Source: an uncultured Caulobacterales bacterium (GTDB lineage: Bacteria; Pseudomonadota; Alphaproteobacteria; Caulobacterales; Maricaulaceae). From it: DNA of 7,600 bases. The stretch spans positions 1 through 7,600 of the forward strand of contig CALJNJ010000091.1 in assembly GCA_937981945.1 (NCBI GenBank), in the 5' to 3' direction. Shown here piece by piece: positions 1 through 5,661 of the stretch (position 1 is the first letter of the stretch; the number at the start of each line of letters is the position of its first letter). Made by a program: the position numbers and the translations under genes. The notes beneath the pieces are model-generated. The model had not been told where the DNA came from, ran no database searches, and saw only the letters and a program-made list of their open reading frames with translations.

Positions 1-68
1 GTGACGGTTTTGTGGGTTGCGTCTTTCAAAGAGACGTTATCGTGTTCAGCAATTACGAGGATAGCCAT
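1..68 (-). CDS. etfA: Electron transfer flavoprotein alpha subunit, N-terminal fragment
   Basis: Only the first 22 codons are inside the window; the gene runs off the left edge. The visible N-terminus reads [20 protein letters not shown], the characteristic start of EtfA. EtfA binds FAD and, with EtfB, carries electrons from acyl-CoA dehydrogenases to ETF:ubiquinone oxidoreductase. The ATG overlaps the TAA stop of etfB by one base (TAATG at 70-66), which suggests translational coupling. An AGGAG ribosome binding site sits at 80-76, inside the end of etfB, with a 7-base spacer. The identification rests on this short stretch plus the gene order etfB-etfA, which is standard. Confidence 0.9.
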   Translation of the reverse strand, partial: MAILVIAEHDNVSLKDATHKTV

Positions 69-817
69 TAGATCACTCCTGCTTCGTTTTTCAGTTTATC
101 GACCAATTGGGCCACATCTTCGACCTTTACGCCGGCTTTGCGGGCGTCAGGTTCGCTTACTTTCAGAACCTTAAGGCGCGGCGCTGTGTCGACGCCGTAA
201 TCACCCGGTGTCTTGGCATCAATCGGCTTTTTCTTCGCTTTCATGATATTGGGCAGTGAGGCATAGCGCGGCTCGTTGAGGCGTAAATCAGTCGTCACAA
301 CCGCCGGCAGGTCCAGCTTGACCGTTTGCAGACCGCCGTCAACTTCGCGGGCCACGGTTAACTTGTCGCCGTCTTTTTTGACGGTGTTGGCAAATGTGCC
401 TTGCGGCCAATCCAGAAGCGCTGCCAGCATTGAGCCGGTTGCGCCGTAATCATTATCGATGGCCTGCTTGCCGAGGATAACCATTTCAGGGCTTTCAGCG
501 TCTACGATGGCTTTGAGAATTTTAGCAACGGCGAGCGGCTCGAGATCTTCATCTGTTTGCACATGAATGCCGCGGTCCATACCCATGGCCAGGGCCGTGC
601 GGATCGTTTCCTGCGCTTTGGCCGGGCCGATCGAAACGACAATTGTTTCGGTCGCCGTTCCGCCTTCTTGAAGGCGCACGGCTTCTTCGACAGATATTTC
701 ATCGAACGGGTTCATTGACATTTTTACGTTAGCGAGATCAACGCCGCTATTGTCAGATTTGACACGGGCCTTGACGTTATAATCAAGCACGCGCTTGACG
801 GGAACGAGGACTTTCAT
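68..817 (-). CDS. etfB: Electron transfer flavoprotein beta subunit
   Basis: EtfB is the AMP-binding subunit of the soluble ETF heterodimer, which accepts electrons from acyl-CoA and related dehydrogenases and gives them to ETF:quinone oxidoreductase. The 249-residue length is normal. Visible family features are the start [14 protein letters not shown], the stretch [15 protein letters not shown] (residues 35-49), LGKQAIDND (115-123), and the C-terminal EtfB signature [20 protein letters not shown] (178-197). In characterised ETFs that last segment is the recognition loop that docks onto partner dehydrogenases. The start is supported by a GGAG ribosome binding site at 827-824 with a 6-base spacer. 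It is co-transcribed with etfA. The upstream neighbour usually expected in related genomes, pduO, is instead 2.6 kb away behind opposite-strand genes. Confidence 0.96.
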   Translation of the reverse strand: MKVLVPVKRVLDYNVKARVKSDNSGVDLANVKMSMNPFDEISVEEAVRLQEGGTATETIVVSIGPAKAQETIRTALAMGMDRGIHVQTDEDLEPLAVAKILKAIVDAESPEMVILGKQAIDNDYGATGSMLAALLDWPQGTFANTVKKDGDKLTVAREVDGGLQTVKLDLPAVVTTDLRLNEPRYASLPNIMKAKKKPIDAKTPGDYGVDTAPRLKVLKVSEPDARKAGVKVEDVAQLVDKLKNEAGVI

Positions 818-1157
818 GGTTTACTCCGAATACGGGAATCTTGTTAGCGGCGAACATATGCGGCACGAGGGTTAGAAACACAAGCCTAGATAATTTATCT
901 GCACAGTCATTTATCTGAAGTTTGAAGTTATTTTTACTGCCTATTCCAAGGGTTAGATCGGTAAAAATGAAGATAAATACGTTTGTGAATCCCTGTTTTT
1001 TGGCATCCGAAGGTGCAGGAATTGATGTTTTGGGGGAATTTTTGGGAATCTACGCGTGTGTTGTTAGTTTTATTGCCAAAATTGCGATCGATGTTTTGTC
1101 AGCCGTCTGCGTCAATTAGCCTACAAAAGAATGGGCGTCTTTCCAGCTTAAAGGCAA
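818..1157. other. Intergenic region upstream of etfB, no supported gene
   Basis: This 340-base stretch is AT-rich compared with the flanking genes and must hold the etfB promoter on the minus strand. I found no convincing -35/-10 pair. The plus-strand ORF at 922-1119 (TTG start; internal ATG at 967) lacks a ribosome binding site, has poor codon character, and is not called. The main structure is a dyad at 888-900 with an ATTTATCTG direct repeat, listed separately. Confidence 0.6.
888..917. promoter_or_regulatory. Operator-like dyad and direct repeat upstream of etfB
   Basis: AGATAA-T-TTATCT (888-900) is a perfect 6-bp inverted repeat around one central base. The sequence ATTTATCTG occurs twice in the same orientation, at 893-901 and 909-917, a 16-base period. 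The site lies about 70-100 bases upstream of the etfB start codon, where a regulator could act. The binding protein is unknown, and AT-rich DNA yields such short repeats by chance fairly often. Confidence 0.3.
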
Positions 1158-1481
1158 ATGAACGTGTGCCACTTCGGTCCTCATAGCCAATCAGAAAAGG
1201 TCAATGCGGTGACCTATATCCCGTCGGCAAAAGCGGTTTTTCAAGGCGATCATTATAACGCTCAATTTAAATCTCGGGGCTCTTACGTCAGCCGCGCCGG
1301 CATGGCGTTTAAGTCCGAAATCGAACGCCTCGGGCTGGATGTAAATTATCTATACTCGGCTCATACGCGCAAGGCCGAACCCTGGGTCCTATTCGAAACC
1401 ATGGCTGGCAAACATATTCCAGGTCCTTGCCAAACGTTAGATAGTTGTATACGACAAATGTCGTATTTCCGTGAGATATGA
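1158..1481 (+). CDS. Small hypothetical protein, 107 residues
   Basis: I do not recognise this protein. The case for coding is moderate. An AAGG motif precedes the ATG by a few bases, an in-frame TAA at 1149 fixes the start region, and codon use from about 1200 to 1425 looks like the neighbours. The predicted product has no signal peptide or membrane segment and a mixed charged/aromatic composition, for example FKSEIERLGLDVNYLYSAH. The last 18 or so residues look less coding-like and run over the palindrome at 1449-1466, so the frame may be a truncated or decaying gene. The gap to the downstream lipoprotein gene is 40 bases, so they could share a transcript. A competing minus-strand ORF at 1309-1611 overlaps the lipoprotein start and is less likely. 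Confidence 0.4.
   Translation: MNVCHFGPHSQSEKVNAVTYIPSAKAVFQGDHYNAQFKSRGSYVSRAGMAFKSEIERLGLDVNYLYSAHTRKAEPWVLFETMAGKHIPGPCQTLDSCIRQMSYFREI
1449..1466. promoter_or_regulatory. Perfect 18-bp palindromic operator candidate
   Basis: ATACGACA-AA-TGTCGTAT is a perfect 8-bp inverted repeat around two bases. It lies 56-73 bases upstream of the lipoprotein start codon. A TATGAT hexamer (1477-1482, five of six matches to the -10 consensus) follows, so the palindrome would cover the -35 zone and spacer, the classic place for a repressor. The ACA-N2-TGT core resembles operators of the BlaI/MecI/CopY winged-helix repressors. No such regulator is in the window, so that assignment is only a suggestion. Confidence 0.5.
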
Positions 1482-1521
1482 TATGGGGCAAAGTACAGGG
1501 GCATAGTAAGAGGAATGATTT

Positions 1522-2550
1522 ATGAAAGGAACAGTCAAAAAGCTCCGTCGCGCTTTTGTCACTGCAACCATATGCGGCGGCCTCACGGCCTGCCAATCTC
1601 CAGATAAACAAGCTCTAGACAATACAGGCACCATCACGCAGTCGAACCAGTCCTCTGAACTCGGATCGCCCTGGCATTTGATGTTATCCCATGATCGCGA
1701 GGGGCAGCTTCTTGAGGGCTCGGTTGCACAAGTTGTCAATGCCGTTCGAAGCGGGTGCCAGCACCGCATTGCCTGGGGCGGGGCCGGTCGGCGAACCGTC
1801 GAACATGTGGCGGATGTTAAATGGATCACGGTCTATAATGATAACGAGCTCAAGGCTCAAATCGGTGATTTCCTGTTTAATCTGGAGTTCCTGGGGGACG
1901 ACTTTCCGCGGGCTGAGCCCTTTGGCGGCACAGATGAGGTCGTGCATTGGCGCGCCACCTTAAAGCCGGATGGCAGTTTTAACGCGATCTGGTATAAACC
2001 CCATAGCGGGGAATTAGTGACGCGCAGACCGCAGAATCATCCCATGAAATGGTATGCCGATTGTGACCCGGGCATCACAGAGCCGCTCTATATCAAACCA
2101 AATGAACAGGCCCGAACCCAAGGAAGTTCGCGCTCGGAAAGCAAAACCCTGGCCGAGCTGAGCGAGGCTGAGGTCAGCGCGCTGAAGGCGGAAGTCTCGG
2201 AATTTGCGACATCCTATTTCAAAGCCATGGAAGATTTGGATGAAGACGCCATCCTAAGCCACGTCATCAAATCACCAAACTTTGCCTATACCCGCCGCGG
2301 GTCACGGTCCAATTATGAGGAATTTGAAGCCGGCACCAAAGGTCTCGTCACGCGATTTACCGACAAGATCAGCACAATGGGGCCCATGACGGTTGATTTG
2401 ATTGAACCGGATGTGGCGGTCATGTCTTACACATTCGAACAAACCCTGACCGATACGGACGGTAAAAAACGCGACTTCAGCGGGACAGTTACATGGATCG
2501 CGGTCAAGCGGGACGGAGAATGGCGCTACATTCACGGCCTGTCTTATTAG
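1522..2550 (+). CDS. Two-domain lipoprotein with C-terminal NTF2/SnoaL-like (DUF4440-type) domain
   Basis: This 342-residue protein starts with a lipoprotein signal: positive residues KKLRR, a hydrophobic stretch, and the lipobox LTAC with the lipidated cysteine at residue 24. Residue +2 is Gln, so outer-membrane sorting would be expected if the usual rule holds here. Residues about 48-185 form a domain I do not recognise; it contains SVAQVVNAVRSGCQHRIAWG (67-86), VEHVADVKWITVYN, an HWRATLKPDGSFNAIWY strand pattern, and three cysteines counting Cys24 apart (Cys79, Cys181 visible). A linker rich in Ser, Glu and Arg (195-212) leads to residues 213-342, which read as an NTF2-like fold ending in WIAVKRDGEWRYIHGLSY, typical of SnoaL_3/DUF4440 proteins. 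AGAGGA lies 9 bases before the ATG. The palindrome upstream suggests repression. No catalytic role can be assigned. Confidence 0.8.
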   Translation: MKGTVKKLRRAFVTATICGGLTACQSPDKQALDNTGTITQSNQSSELGSPWHLMLSHDREGQLLEGSVAQVVNAVRSGCQHRIAWGGAGRRTVEHVADVKWITVYNDNELKAQIGDFLFNLEFLGDDFPRAEPFGGTDEVVHWRATLKPDGSFNAIWYKPHSGELVTRRPQNHPMKWYADCDPGITEPLYIKPNEQARTQGSSRSESKTLAELSEAEVSALKAEVSEFATSYFKAMEDLDEDAILSHVIKSPNFAYTRRGSRSNYEEFEAGTKGLVTRFTDKISTMGPMTVDLIEPDVAVMSYTFEQTLTDTDGKKRDFSGTVTWIAVKRDGEWRYIHGLSY

Positions 2551-2863
2551 GCCCTGTATAAATCACCGCTTTTCCAATAGACATAGTAAACATCTTAAAG
2601 TCTTTTGACCGAGATGGTCAGGCAAGGTCTTTATGGATATAGGCCTGTGCATTTTTGAAGATCAGAATCTTAATCTACTAAGTCCGCTTTGCGATTGCCA
2701 TGGCCCTTTCCGACTAAAATCGACAAAAACGTTATCCAAACATTCAGATAAGATAATGCGTCATATGAGCATTATTACAGATATAATTTTCAATATCAGG
2801 AAACCGACTGTTAACGATAACGGCTAAGCATATTTCAGCTATTTTGCGCTATTCTCGAGACTT
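2551..2863. other. Intergenic region between lipoprotein and TPR genes
   Basis: This 313-base AT-rich stretch has no supported gene. The plus-strand ORF at 2633-2827 lacks a clear ribosome binding site and coding character. I see no intrinsic terminator after the lipoprotein gene; the only nearby hairpin is a weak TGACC-GAGAT-GGTCA at 2606-2620 without a T-run. A dyad ATAATGC (2753-2759) / GCATTAT (2769-2775) encloses the inner palindrome TCATATGA (2761-2768) and could be an operator for the TPR gene about 90 bases downstream. Confidence 0.5.
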
Positions 2864-3391
2864 ATGGGGAAGTTGAGCAAGATATCAGCGATTGTTTTTG
2901 CGGCGAGTATGATGCTCGGCGCGCCGGCATTCGCGGTTACATTGGATGATGCCATTCAATCTGCATTGAGCTTGTCGCAGGACAAGCAATTCGGCCAAGC
3001 GCTTAGGGTTCTCGGCGATGTTGAGGCCACCGATAAACAAGAATTTGACTATCGTTTTACGCGCGCCCGTATTCTGACTTGGTCGGGAAATTACGATTTG
3101 GCTGAGCCGGAGTATGTCAGTCTTTTGCGGGATTTTCCCAATAATCCGGATGTGATGGTGTCTTTCGGGTATATGGAGTTTTTCCGCGGAAATCTGAGCA
3201 GCGCCGAAAGCTATTTCAATAAAGTGCTGGCAACACATCCGACTTATCTTGATGCTTATGACGGACTTCAGCGCACATATGAGCTGCGCAATTCCACCAA
3301 GGAAGTGTCCTTATCATCGCTCGATGCGGCAGTTTCCTGTTCCAAGGGCTATGAGTTATCGCCCAATGGGGCCTGCATCGTTAAATCGTAA
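2864..3391 (+). CDS. Exported TPR protein, YaiO-N-terminal-like, without barrel
   Basis: The 175-residue product has a Sec signal peptide: basic N-terminus MGKLSK, hydrophobic core, and a likely cleavage after APAFA (residue 24). The mature part is made of tetratricopeptide-like helices from about residue 26 to 142, with a recognisable pair around LTWSGNYDLAEPEYVSLLRD and FRGNLSSAESYFNKVLATHP. This pattern resembles the periplasmic TPR part of YaiO/BcsC-like proteins, which normally precede an outer-membrane barrel; here the protein stops before any barrel. The C-terminal tail has two cysteines (159 and 171) in a C-x11-C arrangement around a Gly-Tyr, suggestive of a disulfide in the periplasm. 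The ribosome binding site is weak (GAGA region). The stop codon abuts the stop of pduO on the other strand. Likely a periplasmic scaffold; the partner is unknown. Confidence 0.75.
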   Translation: MGKLSKISAIVFAASMMLGAPAFAVTLDDAIQSALSLSQDKQFGQALRVLGDVEATDKQEFDYRFTRARILTWSGNYDLAEPEYVSLLRDFPNNPDVMVSFGYMEFFRGNLSSAESYFNKVLATHPTYLDAYDGLQRTYELRNSTKEVSLSSLDAAVSCSKGYELSPNGACIVKS

Positions 3392-3967
3392 TTACCGATT
3401 GGCGCCCGGCACCCATTTTACGTCGGTTTCGCCTTGATCATTGCACCAGCGGGCAGCCACAAACAGAAAATCCGACAATCTGTTCAAATATTTCAGCGCG
3501 GCCGGATTAACGGCTTCGGTTTCCATCATCTCTACACAGCATCGCTCCGCCCGCCGGCAAACGGTTCTTGCCTGGTGCAAATAAGCGGCCGGCGGTGATC
3601 CGCCCGGCAGAACAAAACTGGTCAGCGGTTCTAAATCTGCGTTGAGGTCATCCAGTTCGTTTTCAAGACGCGCGGCTTGCGCTTCGACCATACGAAGCGC
3701 GTATTCGCTGTCGGCTTCATCCTTTGCAGGCAGCGGCGTCGCAAGGTCAGCCCCCAAATCAAACAGATCATTTTGAATACGGGCCAACATTTTATCCAGC
3801 TTGGTATTTTCGAGGTGAAGCCTGACGAGCCCGATAACGGAATTTGTCTCGTCCACCTCTCCATAGGCCGTCACCCGCGCGCCCGCTTTGGAGACGCGGG
3901 AACCGTCAACCAGTCCCGTAGAGCCGTCATCGCCCGTTCGGGTGTAAATCTTGTTGAGTTTAACCAC
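3392..3967 (-). CDS. pduO: PduO-type ATP:cob(I)alamin adenosyltransferase
   Basis: This 191-residue enzyme transfers the adenosyl group of ATP to cob(I)alamin, giving adenosylcobalamin for enzymes such as methylmalonyl-CoA mutase and class II ribonucleotide reductase. Family motifs are all present: the N-terminal ATP-binding segment TRTGDDGSTGL (residues 9-19), YGEVDETNS (35-43), FVLPGG (118-123), the helix with HQARTVCRRAER (131-142) holding the conserved arginines and glutamate, and YLNRLSDFLFVAARW (160-174). The start is a GTG, chosen because MVKLNKIYTRTGDDG is the usual family N-terminus. It overlaps the end of the HIG1-like gene by 8 bases, so coupled translation is likely, since only a weak A-rich Shine-Dalgarno is seen. 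The symbol follows the enzyme type; such genes are often labelled cobO or mmaB. Confidence 0.94.
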   Translation of the reverse strand: MVKLNKIYTRTGDDGSTGLVDGSRVSKAGARVTAYGEVDETNSVIGLVRLHLENTKLDKMLARIQNDLFDLGADLATPLPAKDEADSEYALRMVEAQAARLENELDDLNADLEPLTSFVLPGGSPPAAYLHQARTVCRRAERCCVEMMETEAVNPAALKYLNRLSDFLFVAARWCNDQGETDVKWVPGANR

Positions 3968-4163
3968 TGTTCTTTTTGACCAGTAAAATCAGGAGCAATA
4001 TTCCGATGGCAGATGCCTGGGCCCAAACCCTGCGCCACATCCAAGCGTTGGAGGCCGTGCGGTCTTCGGCATTACGGCCGGCCATAGCTTTGCCCCCCAT
4101 AATGAGGGTGAAAACCACGGCAAACATGGCCAGGCCCAGTAAAACATATAAAATTGTCAGCAT
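3960..4163 (-). CDS. HIG1-domain small membrane protein (twin transmembrane protein)
   Basis: The 67-residue protein starts at the ATG at 4163, preceded by a GGAG ribosome binding site at 4174-4171; a longer reading from 4211 lacks this support. It has two hydrophobic segments, residues about 3-23 and 48-62, joined by a polar loop GKAMAGRNAEDRTASNAWMWRRVWAQ. The R-x-x-x-Q at the start of the second helix (RVWAQ) matches the hypoxia-induced HIG1 family motif. Mitochondrial relatives associate with respiratory complexes (cytochrome c oxidase assembly and supercomplexes); the bacterial role is not well established. The gene lies between hisN and pduO in one orientation, overlapping pduO by 8 bases. 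Linkage to pduO and, in relatives, etfBA is common in alphaproteobacteria, as I recall it. Confidence 0.85.
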   Translation of the reverse strand: MLTILYVLLGLAMFAVVFTLIMGGKAMAGRNAEDRTASNAWMWRRVWAQASAIGILLLILLVKKNSG

Positions 4164-4217
4164 GTCAGCTCCGTTTCTTTTACCATAGCGCGGCAGATAC
4201 GCTGTGAACATCTATTT

Positions 4218-5030
4218 TTAGGTCGGCGTCATTGCCCGTCCCAAATAGGTATACAGTTCAGGGAGCAGCTGCGGATCACCCACTGCGACGACCTGACCGC
4301 CATCTACGCAGGAACCGCCGTGCCAATTGGTGATTTTACCGCCGGCGCCTTCGATAATCGGCATAAGGGCGCGCACATCACAGGGCTTGAGATCAGATTC
4401 GATAATCATATCCATTCGGCCCTCCGCGACGAGGCCATATCCCTTTGCGTCCAGTCCCAGACGGGTAAACCGTGTGGCCGAGCGTATAATATTATAGGCC
4501 GCGAGCTCTCCGGCGTTGAACATGGCCATCGGTTCCGTGCAGCCTAAAATCGCGTCATTAAGCGTGGCGCAGCTTCGCGTTTCTATATCGGTTTTACCGG
4601 TATTGTCTTCACGCCATGCGTGACCGGGCTCGCCCCAATAGGACATATCCAGCGCCGGCAGGTCAATCAGGCCGAGCAAGGGCTTGCCTAAATAGCTGAC
4701 GGCGATGAGCGTACTCCAAACCGGCGCGCCGGCGACAAAGGCGCGCGTGCCGTCAATCGGGTCCAGCGTCCAGGCCCAATCAGAGCTGCCGTCAATGTCG
4801 TCAAATTCTTCGCCCGTGATGGAATCGTCGGGGAAATGTTTTTGAATGATGTCGCGAAGGGCGGCCTCGGCGTCCGTATCCGCCTGCGTGACGGGATCAT
4901 AGCCCTGTGCGGCTTTGTTTTGAACCTTCATCCCGCTTCTGAAAAGGGGCTGGGTGATCAATCTGCCGGCCTTTTGCAGTGCCCGCATAACATCCAGGCG
5001 GGCCATAATGTCGTTGGAATATTCGCGCAT
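4218..5030 (-). CDS. hisN: Histidinol-phosphatase, inositol monophosphatase family
   Basis: The 270-residue product is a Mg-dependent phosphatase of the inositol monophosphatase fold, of the HisN subgroup that hydrolyses L-histidinol phosphate in histidine synthesis. Visible motifs are DPVTQADTDAE (45-55), GEE with metal-ligand glutamate (73-75), the signature WTLDPIDGTRAFVAGAPVWS (87-106) with ligands Asp90 and Asp93, and KPCDVRALMPIIEGAGG (215-231) with Asp218. FVAGAPVWSTLIA and the GGKITNWHGG ending favour HisN over SuhB/IMPase. In the second motif Cys217 stands where family members usually have Trp or Tyr before the Asp-Val. No good ribosome binding site precedes ATG 5030; Met9 (5006) is an alternative with no better signal. 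It lies 50 bases after the XRE gene and 54 before the HIG1-like gene, probably in one transcript. Confidence 0.9.
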   Translation of the reverse strand: MREYSNDIMARLDVMRALQKAGRLITQPLFRSGMKVQNKAAQGYDPVTQADTDAEAALRDIIQKHFPDDSITGEEFDDIDGSSDWAWTLDPIDGTRAFVAGAPVWSTLIAVSYLGKPLLGLIDLPALDMSYWGEPGHAWREDNTGKTDIETRSCATLNDAILGCTEPMAMFNAGELAAYNIIRSATRFTRLGLDAKGYGLVAEGRMDMIIESDLKPCDVRALMPIIEGAGGKITNWHGGSCVDGGQVVAVGDPQLLPELYTYLGRAMTPT

Positions 5031-5080
5031 AAGGCGGCCATAACAGCCGACTTGTAAAAAGTCATTGAAAAATGCGCGCG

Positions 5081-5491
5081 TTAAGTCGTGGCCGCGATCA
5101 ATCTCAGTCCGGCCTGTTCGGCTTCGGTTTGGAGCGATTTAGCCAGATCCAGTAAGTGCTTTCTGGGGCCTTCTTCCATGGAGTAATAAGCGCGAACCAA
5201 ATCCATGGTTTCTTTTTTGGACAAAACATCCGGCGCTATAAACTCAGGCGCATCTTGGATGGTGTCATTGCGCTCTGACAGGCCCTCATAGAAATATTGA
5301 ATAGGGACGGAAAGAGCTTCGGATAACTCAAACAAACGCGCGGCACTGATCCGATTGGCTCCGCATTCATACTTTTGAATTTGCTGGAAGCGAATGCCGA
5401 CCATTTCCCCTAAAGATTGCTGTGTTAAACCCAGCAGGCGTCTGCGACGTCTCAGCCGTTTTCCCACATGATAATCAATTTCACCGGTCAT
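5081..5491 (-). CDS. XRE-family transcriptional regulator with sigma-54 promoter
   Basis: This 136-residue protein has one Cro/CI-type helix-turn-helix at about residues 10-68. The turn is LGLTQQSLGEMVGI and the recognition helix begins RFQQIQKYECGANRIS, a form widespread in alphaproteobacteria (PraR/StaR-like regulators). The N-terminus is strongly basic (KRLRRRRR), and a C-terminal helical region (90-130) may support dimerisation. AAGGA lies about 8 bases before the ATG. A consensus sigma-54 promoter sits directly upstream, about 35 bases from the predicted start site. In Caulobacter the XRE protein StaR, which promotes stalk growth, is made from a TacA/sigma-54 promoter, so orthology with StaR is an attractive but unproven idea. 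The gene probably leads an operon with hisN, the HIG1-like gene and pduO. Confidence 0.88.
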   Translation of the reverse strand: MTGEIDYHVGKRLRRRRRLLGLTQQSLGEMVGIRFQQIQKYECGANRISAARLFELSEALSVPIQYFYEGLSERNDTIQDAPEFIAPDVLSKKETMDLVRAYYSMEEGPRKHLLDLAKSLQTEAEQAGLRLIAATT

Positions 5492-5527
5492 CGAGTTTTC
5501 CTTTCGTCTCGATTTGTTGTTTCGCCG

Positions 5528-5579
5528 TTTAGGGGAGCAAGCAACGTGCCAAGCCGTTCAGGGGTTGTTCCCCCCTAAA
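5528..5579. repeat. Inverted repeat enclosing the sigma-54 promoter
   Basis: TTTAGGGG (5528-5535) and CCCCTAAA (5572-5579) are perfect 8-bp inverted repeats flanking the -12/-24 element. A second AGGGG at 5560-5564 can pair with the same CCCCT arm, giving a shorter alternative hairpin. The position would suit an autoregulatory operator, but no binding protein is known. Confidence 0.35.
5536..5552 (-). promoter_or_regulatory. Sigma-54 (RpoN) promoter for the XRE gene
   Basis: On the minus strand the sequence TTGGCACGTTGCTTGCT matches the sigma-54 consensus TGGCAC-N5-TTGC with correct spacing between the -24 GG (5550-5549) and the -12 GC (5538-5537). Transcription would start near 5525, leaving a leader of about 35 bases with the ribosome binding site. 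Such promoters need an enhancer-binding activator upstream. Confidence 0.75.
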
Positions 5580-5601
5580 ACGAGTAAAATTGACGGATTT
5601 C

Positions 5602-5633
5602 GGGCGATTTTGAGGTGAATCGCCCCATTTTTT
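5602..5633 (+). terminator. Terminator-like hairpin on the plus strand
   Basis: GGGCGATT (5602-5609) and AATCGCCC (5618-5625) form a perfect 8-bp stem with an 8-base loop, followed by CATTTTTT. This is the shape of a rho-independent terminator reading rightward. There is no plus-strand gene upstream within the gap, so it would end an unannotated short RNA or block stray transcription. The CCCCA (5623-5627) can also pair with TGGGG (5637-5641), an alternative fold. Confidence 0.45.
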
Positions 5634-5661
5634 AACTGGGGTTAACCAAACAGCGTATCAA

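Noticed and set aside
922..1119. 65-codon plus-strand ORF between etfB and the small hypothetical gene
   Set aside because: TTG start, no ribosome binding site for it or for the internal ATG at 967, and AT-rich non-coding character.
1309..1829. Overlapping minus-strand ORFs opposite the small ORF and the lipoprotein signal peptide
   Set aside because: They are antisense to the lipoprotein start, which has a convincing lipobox and ribosome binding site.
2606..2620. Hairpin TGACC-GAGAT-GGTCA as terminator of the lipoprotein gene
   Set aside because: The stem is only 5 bp and no T-run follows.
2633..2827. 64-codon plus-strand ORF between the lipoprotein and TPR genes
   Set aside because: No supported start and no protein-like pattern; it crosses the dyad at 2753-2775.
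5590..5595. TTGACG as a plus-strand -35 element
   Set aside because: No -10 element lies 16-18 bases downstream; that place is occupied by the terminator-like hairpin.
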